From assembly GCA_023438965.1 (NCBI GenBank), contig JAEXPB010000088.1, positions 1 to 5,039 on the forward strand: a DNA stretch of 5,039 nucleotides. Direction: 5' to 3'. A program made the position numbers and the translations under genes. This DNA comes from Bacillota bacterium. Its GTDB lineage: Bacteria; Bacillota; Clostridia; Saccharofermentanales; UBA5734. Every line of letters starts with the position of its first letter. Position 1 is the stretch's first letter. This document shows, one piece after another, positions 1-3,870 of this stretch. A model generated the notes under the pieces. That model searched no databases. It was given only the letters and a program-made list of their open reading frames with translations, and had not been told where the DNA came from.

Positions 1-1010
1 AAGATTGGGGCGCCGGCTTCTTTCCGGCGGTCGCGGATGATCATCTCCAGGAAACGGACGTAATATTTCGTGAGCGGCAGGAAGATCACCGCGGACAGGA
101 CATTGAAAACCGTATGTGAGTTGGCGATCTGGACGGTGATATCCGAGGTGTTCATGAAAGCGGTGGTGACAATTTGGATCAGCTTGACAAACCAGGGCAG
201 CAGCAGCCAGGCCAGCAGCACGCCGATGATGTTGTACAGCGTATGCGCCCAGGCGGCCCGGCGGGCGTTGACATTCGCTTTGAGACTGGCTAGCTGGGCC
301 GTGACGCAAGTGCCGATATTGTCGCCGAACATGATGCAGATTGCGGTCTGCAAGGCGGTCGTCGGATCTGAACCGAGCAGTCCGGCCTGGCCGAGGATCA
401 TGACAAAGGCGACCGTTGCGCTGCTGCTGTGGATGAGGGCGGTAACCATGGCGCCCAGCAGGATCGCCACGATCGGAATCGTGGCATAGGTGTCGAAGAA
501 GTGCTTGACCATCGTATTGCCGGCAATGAAGTCCTTGCCGCTGTTCAGCAGCGCCAGGCCCTCGAACATCAGGCCGAAGCCCATGATCGCCGATCCAGCG
601 CTTTTCAGGGAAGGCTTCCTGGCCATGTATTCGATCAGGAAACCGATGCCCAGCACCGGCAGGGCATATGTTGTCAGCTTGAAGGAATAACTGGCGGCGA
701 AAATCTGGGCGGTGATCGTCGTGCCGATATTGGCGCCGTAAATGATGCCGATCGCCTGCGACAGCTTCATCAGGCCGGAATTGACGAAACCGACGGTCAG
801 CACGGTGATGGCCGTGCTGCTCTGGACAATGGCCGTGAGGATCGTCCCGACGGCGAAGGCGCTCATCAGCCGGCCGGTCAGGACCGACAGGATCTTCTTC
901 ATCACATTGCCGGAGGCCTTTTCCAGGCCGTCGCCCAGCTTGTCCACACCGTACATCAGGAGGGCGGTGCCGCCAATCAGGTTAAAAATGAACTGGGTTT
1001 GTGCATTCAT
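1..1010 (-). CDS. Na+/phosphate cotransporter (Na/Pi symporter, PF02690 family), C-terminus cut by window edge
   Basis: This is an inner-membrane transporter expected to import inorganic phosphate with sodium. The first 336 residues are visible, and the frame is open to the left edge with no stop. The protein has the internal duplication of the family. Half one carries QSSTA (residues 63-67) followed by GANIGTT (92-98). Half two carries HSSSA (194-198) followed by GDNIGT (229-234). The QSS/HSS motifs are the family's substrate-path signatures. Hydrophobic segments run through most of the visible protein, and AHTLYN (255-260) and SHTVFN (298-303) match conserved late helices. Many bacterial members have a cytoplasmic PhoU-like domain after about residue 340, so that domain, if present, lies outside the window. 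The start at 1010 is fixed by a GGAGG site at 1017-1021, six bases upstream. It follows the 196-residue protein gene by 177 bp on the same strand. Family assignment is very secure; ion and substrate preference is inferred. Confidence 0.95.
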   Translation of the reverse strand, partial: MNAQTQFIFNLIGGTALLMYGVDKLGDGLEKASGNVMKKILSVLTGRLMSAFAVGTILTAIVQSSTAITVLTVGFVNSGLMKLSQAIGIIYGANIGTTITAQIFAASYSFKLTTYALPVLGIGFLIEYMARKPSLKSAGSAIMGFGLMFEGLALLNSGKDFIAGNTMVKHFFDTYATIPIVAILLGAMVTALIHSSSATVAFVMILGQAGLLGSDPTTALQTAICIMFGDNIGTCVTAQLASLKANVNARRAAWAHTLYNIIGVLLAWLLLPWFVKLIQIVTTAFMNTSDITVQIANSHTVFNVLSAVIFLPLTKYYVRFLEMIIRDRRKEAGAPI

Positions 1011-1040
1011 GATTTGCCTCCGATTAATAGTTGTCAGGGG

Positions 1041-1059
1041 CGGCTCGATAATCGCGCCG
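1041..1059. repeat. 19-bp imperfect dyad in the leader of the phosphate cotransporter gene
   Basis: The sequence reads CGGC-T-CGAT-A-ATCG-C-GCCG. It is a dyad centred on 1050 with one mismatched pair (1045/1055). As RNA on the minus strand it could fold into a 4+3 bp stem with one mismatch and a three-base loop, about 31-49 bases before the start codon. A second short inverted repeat lies just upstream (CTTGC 1063-1067 with GCAAG 1078-1082). Either a DNA-binding site or a leader hairpin is possible. No known riboswitch was recognised. Confidence 0.4.
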
Positions 1060-1090
1060 AGTCTTGCCGGCTGGTGCGCAAGCCTTGAAA

Positions 1091-1119
1091 ATTATAAATG
1101 GCCGCCGTAAAAACTGAAA
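1091..1119 (-). promoter_or_regulatory. Candidate promoter for the Na+/phosphate cotransporter gene
   Basis: On the minus strand there is a perfect TATAAT -10 box (1091-1096) in an AT-rich stretch. At a 17-bp spacing the -35 position (1114-1119) reads TTTCAG, which is a poor match. Transcription would begin near 1084, leaving a leader of about 75 bases. The weak -35 suggests a weak or activator-dependent promoter. Just upstream, TAAAAT (1131-1136) and ATTTTA (1144-1149) form an AT-rich inverted repeat with a 7-base spacer, in a position where an activator or UP element could sit. Confidence 0.45.
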
Positions 1120-1168
1120 GTCCGGTGATGTAAAATCGGTGTTATTTTATGGCGGCAGGGTGCGGTTG

Positions 1169-1193
1169 AGGCGGCCGTCCCGCCTGATCAGGC
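1169..1193 (-). terminator. Weak candidate terminator: stem-loop and palindrome at the stop of the 196-residue protein gene
   Basis: Three bases after the TGA stop (1188-1190) the minus-strand RNA can form a 6-bp GC-rich stem, AGGCGG with CCGCCT, with a 5-base loop (1185-1169). The stop codon itself lies inside a perfect 12-bp palindrome, GCCTGATCAGGC (1182-1193), which competes for some of the same bases. There is no U-run after the stem, so this is not a standard intrinsic terminator. It may only slow or protect the 3' end. Confidence 0.25.
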
Positions 1194-1778
1194 AATAACA
1201 AGGCCGAAATAGTACTGGTAAATATTGGTATAGCCATCTTCTTGAAATTGCAGGACCAGGCTGACCAGGTAGCGGCCCGGTGCCAGTCCGCGCAGCAAAC
1301 GGCCGGAGACAGGTTGGGGCGCCGCAGGTCCATCTTCGTGCAGGCTGGCGGCAACCTGGCCGGAATTATCATACAACTCGTAGTTGCCGCCGGTGATCTC
1401 CCGTCCGTCGACCCAGGTCGTGAATGCGGTGCCGCCAGTCCGGGCTTGCGGATCGATCTCCAGCCAGGATACCTGGTCGGATGATTCAGGCCGGGCGAGA
1501 TGAACCGAGTCGACACAGACGGTTTGGCCATTGATCACCGTTGTCGAGGACCAAATGGCCCCGAGGGCCGTGATCGACTGTGTTCCGGAATGGACAATCA
1601 GGTTATGGGTAGCGAAAGGTTTGGTTAATAACGGCAGTGACGGGCCGCGATTAATCCAGAGGCCGAGTGGCCAGGCCGCCCGGGCAGCCAGCACTGCGAG
1701 CAGGATAATCGCCGGCAGGATGATCAGCGGGAGCCGGCGGCCAGGATGCTTGAAAGACCAGTATTGCGCAGTCTTCAT
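1188..1778 (-). CDS. Unrecognised membrane-anchored extracytoplasmic protein (196 aa)
   Basis: I do not recognise this protein. Residues 1-15 are short and basic (KHPGRR at 10-15). A single hydrophobic segment follows at about 16-37, with no lipobox cysteine and no clear signal-peptidase site, so it reads as an N-terminal anchor with the rest outside the membrane. The remaining 160 residues look beta-rich. They carry GGNYELYDNSGQ (130-141), then GLAPGRYLVSL (164-174), the kind of strand-turn-strand pattern seen in Ig-like or bacterial surface domains. The end is tyrosine-rich (YTNIYQYYFG, 183-192). There is only one cysteine. The start at 1778 is chosen over an in-frame ATG at 1838 because GGAGG lies at 1786-1790, seven bases upstream; the longer form has no such site. 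It sits between the NIPSNAP gene (110 bp upstream) and the phosphate cotransporter, on the same strand. No function is proposed. Confidence 0.75.
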   Translation of the reverse strand: MKTAQYWSFKHPGRRLPLIILPAIILLAVLAARAAWPLGLWINRGPSLPLLTKPFATHNLIVHSGTQSITALGAIWSSTTVINGQTVCVDSVHLARPESSDQVSWLEIDPQARTGGTAFTTWVDGREITGGNYELYDNSGQVAASLHEDGPAAPQPVSGRLLRGLAPGRYLVSLVLQFQEDGYTNIYQYYFGLVIA

Positions 1779-1808
1779 CGGTCTGCCTCCTTGAGCTGAT
1801 TGCAGGCC

Positions 1809-1842
1809 ATAAGTTATCTGGCTAATAAGTGGAGTCACTTAT
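1809..1842. repeat. Cluster of ATAAGT half-sites with a 7-bp inverted repeat, candidate operator
   Basis: ATAAGTG (1825-1831) and CACTTAT (1836-1842) form a perfect inverted repeat around a 4-base centre. A further ATAAGT at 1809-1814, within ATAAGTTAT, repeats the half-site 16 bp away. The cluster is upstream of the 196-residue protein gene, in its AT-rich leader. It could be a repressor site or an RNA hairpin. It lacks a following T-run in either direction, so it is not a standard terminator. Confidence 0.4.
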
Positions 1843-1888
1843 CTTTCAGCCATTGCCTATCCGTCTGATCTTTACCGGCTTGGTCCGG

Positions 1889-2224
1889 TCAATCCTTTGG
1901 CCAATCCGGCTGGACATAGGGCACCCGCTGCATGAAGATGCTCTCAACCCGTTCCACGATCGGGCCGCCATCCGCATGGGAAGCGTCAAAGGCGGCCTGC
2001 CAGGCCGGGTCCGCGCGAAAAGCGTCAAAGGCGCGATCCCGCTGCTGGCGATCGGCGAATTCGCAGATATAGTAAATCGTCTCCTCATCGCCGGCATTGG
2101 TGAAAAAATCACAAACCTTGATCCCATGTTTCTTGAACAAATCCAGGGTGACGGAACTGAAGCGCTTGTGGATGGCTGGCAGGCGGCCTGGATACATGTG
2201 ATAAATCCGCAATTCGTACAACAT
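1889..2224 (-). CDS. NIPSNAP family protein (111 aa, dimeric alpha/beta barrel fold)
   Basis: This is a small cytoplasmic protein of the NIPSNAP family (PF07978). The family has a ferredoxin-like alpha/beta fold and usually dimerises into a beta barrel; bacterial members have no settled biochemical role. The family pattern is clear. It opens with YELRIYHMYPGRLPAI (residues 3-18), followed by a helix ending in LFKKHGIKVCDFF (29-41). A strand with IYYICEFADRQQRD (50-63) and a helix containing AFRADPAWQAAF (68-79) come next. The length is right for one domain. The ATG at 2224 has GGAGG at 2231-2235, six bases upstream. It lies 36 bp after the phospholipase-like gene on the same strand, so the two may be cotranscribed, but a candidate promoter of its own overlaps the end of that gene. 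The function and any substrate are unknown. Confidence 0.88.
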   Translation of the reverse strand: MLYELRIYHMYPGRLPAIHKRFSSVTLDLFKKHGIKVCDFFTNAGDEETIYYICEFADRQQRDRAFDAFRADPAWQAAFDASHADGGPIVERVESIFMQRVPYVQPDWPKD

Positions 2225-2245
2225 GGTCTACCTCCGTATAAAACC

Positions 2246-2257
2246 GCTTAATTAAGC
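2246..2257. repeat. Perfect 12-bp palindrome GCTTAATTAAGC at the predicted transcription start of the NIPSNAP gene
   Basis: A perfect palindrome sits 3-14 bases downstream of the -10 box of the candidate NIPSNAP promoter, overlapping the expected +1 near 2253. That is a classical position for a repressor operator. Its AT-rich core contrasts with the GC-rich genes on both sides. Confidence 0.45.
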
Positions 2258-2259
2258 TG

Positions 2260-2268
2260 ATTATAGCA
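2260..2268 (-). promoter_or_regulatory. Candidate extended -10 promoter for the NIPSNAP gene
   Basis: The minus strand reads TGC-TATAAT, a perfect extended -10 element (TGnTATAAT). No good -35 hexamer is seen upstream, but extended -10 promoters do not require one. The -10 box overlaps the TAA stop (2261-2263) of the phospholipase-like gene. Transcription would start near 2253, about 29 bases before the NIPSNAP ATG. This would let the NIPSNAP gene be expressed separately from its upstream neighbour. Confidence 0.5.
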
Positions 2269-2836
2269 GATTTGCCAGCCAGATGCGGAAATCGTTCGCG
2301 GCTTGCTCGGCGAAGCATTCGATAAAATCATGGCCGAAAACCGGTGACGGCCCGATGTCATTCTCCTGATGCCAAGCCCCGTTCCGCTGAATCAGCCGGG
2401 CAATCGCCGGCGGCGGGAAGTCGGCATGACCGTCGTATTGGTCTGCCGGCACGGCTGCCATATCCTGCCAGGCTTTGGCACTCCAGTCGATGTGGTGAAA
2501 GGCCCAGGCGCTGGCCAGCGCAATCTCGTGCCGGTAATCGATAAACCAGTTTTCGCCGCAATAAGCAGACATATATTGATATTGCGGGCCGATGTCCCAT
2601 TGATAATCCAGGAAGAGGTGCAGCAGCAAACCCAGCTGGAAATCGTTCCGGCAATCGGCAGCCAGCGCCAATTGCCGCAGGGCGGCCGGCCGATCGGCCC
2701 GGTCGCGCAAATGCGTCCGGTCTTTTTGCGAGCGTTCGCCGACACAGTCCGGCGCGATGCTGCCGACCAGGAACAGCGGTGAAGCCTGGGGATTGAATTG
2801 ACGGGCAGTCATAAGATGTAACATGAGGCAGGGCAT
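2261..2836 (-). CDS. Zinc-dependent phospholipase C-like (PF00882-type) protein, 191 aa
   Basis: The protein resembles the small bacterial branch of the zinc-dependent phospholipase C family, a mostly alpha-helical metal-binding fold. Its N-terminus has the family form: M-P, then H7, then SPLFLVGSIAPD (residues 19-30) with D30. It continues with the motif DRTHLRD (39-45; H42 and D45) and LGLLLHLFLDYQWD (68-81; H73, D77, D81). These His and Asp residues are plausible metal ligands. HHIDW (114-118) adds two more histidines. There is no signal peptide, so it is probably cytoplasmic, unlike secreted clostridial phospholipase C. Actual lipase activity is not demonstrated for this branch. The start at 2836 matches the family N-terminus, although the ribosome site is weak (AGG at 2844-2846, seven bases away). 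It is divergent from nudC and followed after 36 bp by the NIPSNAP gene. Confidence 0.75.
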   Translation of the reverse strand: MPCLMLHLMTARQFNPQASPLFLVGSIAPDCVGERSQKDRTHLRDRADRPAALRQLALAADCRNDFQLGLLLHLFLDYQWDIGPQYQYMSAYCGENWFIDYRHEIALASAWAFHHIDWSAKAWQDMAAVPADQYDGHADFPPPAIARLIQRNGAWHQENDIGPSPVFGHDFIECFAEQAANDFRIWLANLL

Positions 2837-2874
2837 GGTTCAACCTGATTTCCTGGTATTTTGATTCCGCCTGC

Positions 2875-2904
2875 ATTCTACCTGAAATCAGGGGACGGCG
2901 TCAA
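2875..2904 (-). promoter_or_regulatory. Strong candidate sigma-A type promoter for the phospholipase C-like gene
   Basis: On the minus strand TTGACG (2899-2904, five of six consensus bases) and TAGAAT (2875-2880, five of six) are separated by 18 bp. Transcription would begin near 2868, giving a leader of about 32 bases. Two dyads are built into the promoter. GACGG (2894-2898) and CCGTC (2905-2909) flank the -35 hexamer exactly. CCTGA-AA-TCAGG (2881-2892) fills the spacer next to the -10. A related CCTGATTTC occurs again at 2844-2852 in the leader. This is the best promoter in the window and looks like a regulated one. Confidence 0.65.
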
Positions 2905-2926
2905 CCGTCTCTCTGGCGTAAATAAG

Positions 2927-2955
2927 TAGGAAGAATTCAGCTAAACCTGTATAAT
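2927..2955 (+). promoter_or_regulatory. Candidate promoter for nudC
   Basis: A perfect TATAAT (2950-2955) lies 45 bases before the nudC ATG. At a 17-bp spacing the -35 region is TAGGAA (2927-2932), matching three of six consensus bases. Transcription would start near 2962. It does not overlap the divergent promoter of the phospholipase-like gene: the two core promoters are back to back about 22 bp apart. Confidence 0.5.
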
Positions 2956-2985
2956 GGGAGCAAATTCGATTCGGCGAACCGGAAC

Positions 2986-2992
2986 AGAGGTG
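2986..2992 (+). promoter_or_regulatory. Ribosome binding site deciding the nudC start
   Basis: AGAGGTG ends 8 bases before the ATG at 3001, an acceptable distance. An in-frame GTG at 2992 overlaps this site itself and so cannot use it. A second ATG directly follows at 3004 and remains possible. Confidence 0.6.
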
Positions 2993-3000
2993 TGCCCGCC

Positions 3001-3870
3001 ATGATGGAAAACCGCAGTCTATACCAACGATATTCGCCCGCTTATTCAGCGGATAACCGGAGTCTGCCTGACGGACCAGACCAGTCCGCAACTTGCTGGT
3101 TCATCTTCCAGCAGGACCGCCTGCTGACCAAAGCGGCGCCGAACGGACCGGATCTGCCGGATCAGAGCATCCTGGACCTGCTGCCGGAAAATGCCGCGGC
3201 ACACCGGCATTATCTGGGACGGCTTTGCGGCCAGGACTGTTTTTGCCTGGCCGTGGATGGCGCCGTGGACCTGCCGGACGGCTGGTCTTTTCAGCAGCTC
3301 CGGTCCCTGGGCGAGAATCTCGACAACGATCTTTTCCTGCTCGCCGGCCGGGCCAGCCAGATCCTCCACTGGGACCGGCTGAGCCGTTTCTGCGGCCGCT
3401 GCGGCGCGCCTACCCGGCTCAAGGACGACGAGCGGGCCAAACAGTGCGACCGCTGCGGCAATGTCCTCTACCCGCGCATATCTCCGGCGATCATCATTGC
3501 CATCACCCGCGGCGACCAGATTCTGCTTGCGCACAACAAGAATTTCCGCGGCGGCATGTATAGCCTGATCGCCGGATTCATGGAACCGGGCGAGAATTTC
3601 GAGGATACCGCGCGGCGGGAAGTGCGCGAGGAAGTCGGCGTCGAGATCGGCAATATCCGCTATTTTGCCAGCCAGCCATGGCCTTTCCCGGACTCCCTGA
3701 TGATCGGCTTGTGGGGCGAATACACCGGCGGCGAGATCAAGGTCGACGGGGTGGAGATCGAACAGGCGGCCTGGTTTACGCGCGATAGTCTGCCGGTGAT
3801 TCCATCCGAGGTCAGCATTGCCGGTCGGATGATCCGCCATTTTATCGCCGGCACGCCGGCTGAACGCTAA
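3001..3870 (+). CDS. nudC: NADH pyrophosphatase / NAD-capped RNA decapping hydrolase NudC
   Basis: NudC hydrolyses the pyrophosphate of NADH, giving NMNH and AMP, and in characterised bacteria removes NAD caps from RNA 5' ends. It acts in the cytoplasm with Mg2+ or Mn2+. All family parts are present in 289 residues. The N-terminal Nudix-like domain is at about 1-125. The zinc ribbon has C131, C134, C149 and C152. The catalytic Nudix domain carries a complete Nudix box: G192, E198, R206-E207, E210-E211 and G213. SQPWPFP (224-230), the NudC signature that distinguishes it from other Nudix enzymes, lies ten residues further on. The length is slightly above the roughly 257 residues of the E. coli enzyme, mainly in the N-terminal half. 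ATG 3001 is preferred over GTG 2992 because of the position of AGAGGTG. It is divergent from the phospholipase-like gene. Its TAA stop overlaps the TAG stop of the convergent RnfC-like gene. Confidence 0.95.
   Translation: MMENRSLYQRYSPAYSADNRSLPDGPDQSATCWFIFQQDRLLTKAAPNGPDLPDQSILDLLPENAAAHRHYLGRLCGQDCFCLAVDGAVDLPDGWSFQQLRSLGENLDNDLFLLAGRASQILHWDRLSRFCGRCGAPTRLKDDERAKQCDRCGNVLYPRISPAIIIAITRGDQILLAHNKNFRGGMYSLIAGFMEPGENFEDTARREVREEVGVEIGNIRYFASQPWPFPDSLMIGLWGEYTGGEIKVDGVEIEQAAWFTRDSLPVIPSEVSIAGRMIRHFIAGTPAER

Noticed and set aside
429..1088. A 219-codon open frame on the plus strand opposite the phosphate cotransporter gene
   Set aside because: It is antisense to a protein with complete family motifs, has no ribosome site, and its translation is rich in Gln, His, Gly and Asp with no recognisable domain. 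It is a GC-rich mirror frame.
1097..1136. Possible Pho box (TTTACA and TTTACG on the minus strand) before the phosphate cotransporter
   Set aside because: The two TTTAC-like units are 23 bp apart, which does not fit the regular 11-bp spacing of PhoP sites, and single hexamers are too common to count.
1874..1889. ACCGG-CTTGGT-CCGGT stem at the end of the NIPSNAP gene as a terminator
   Set aside because: The stem is only 5 bp, overlaps the stop codon, and has no T-run after it. GCCGG/CCGGC words are frequent throughout this DNA.
2358..2876. A 172-codon open frame on the same strand as the phospholipase C-like gene but in another frame
   Set aside because: The 191-residue frame has the family N-terminus and His/Asp motifs; this one has none and begins near the predicted transcription start, without a ribosome site.
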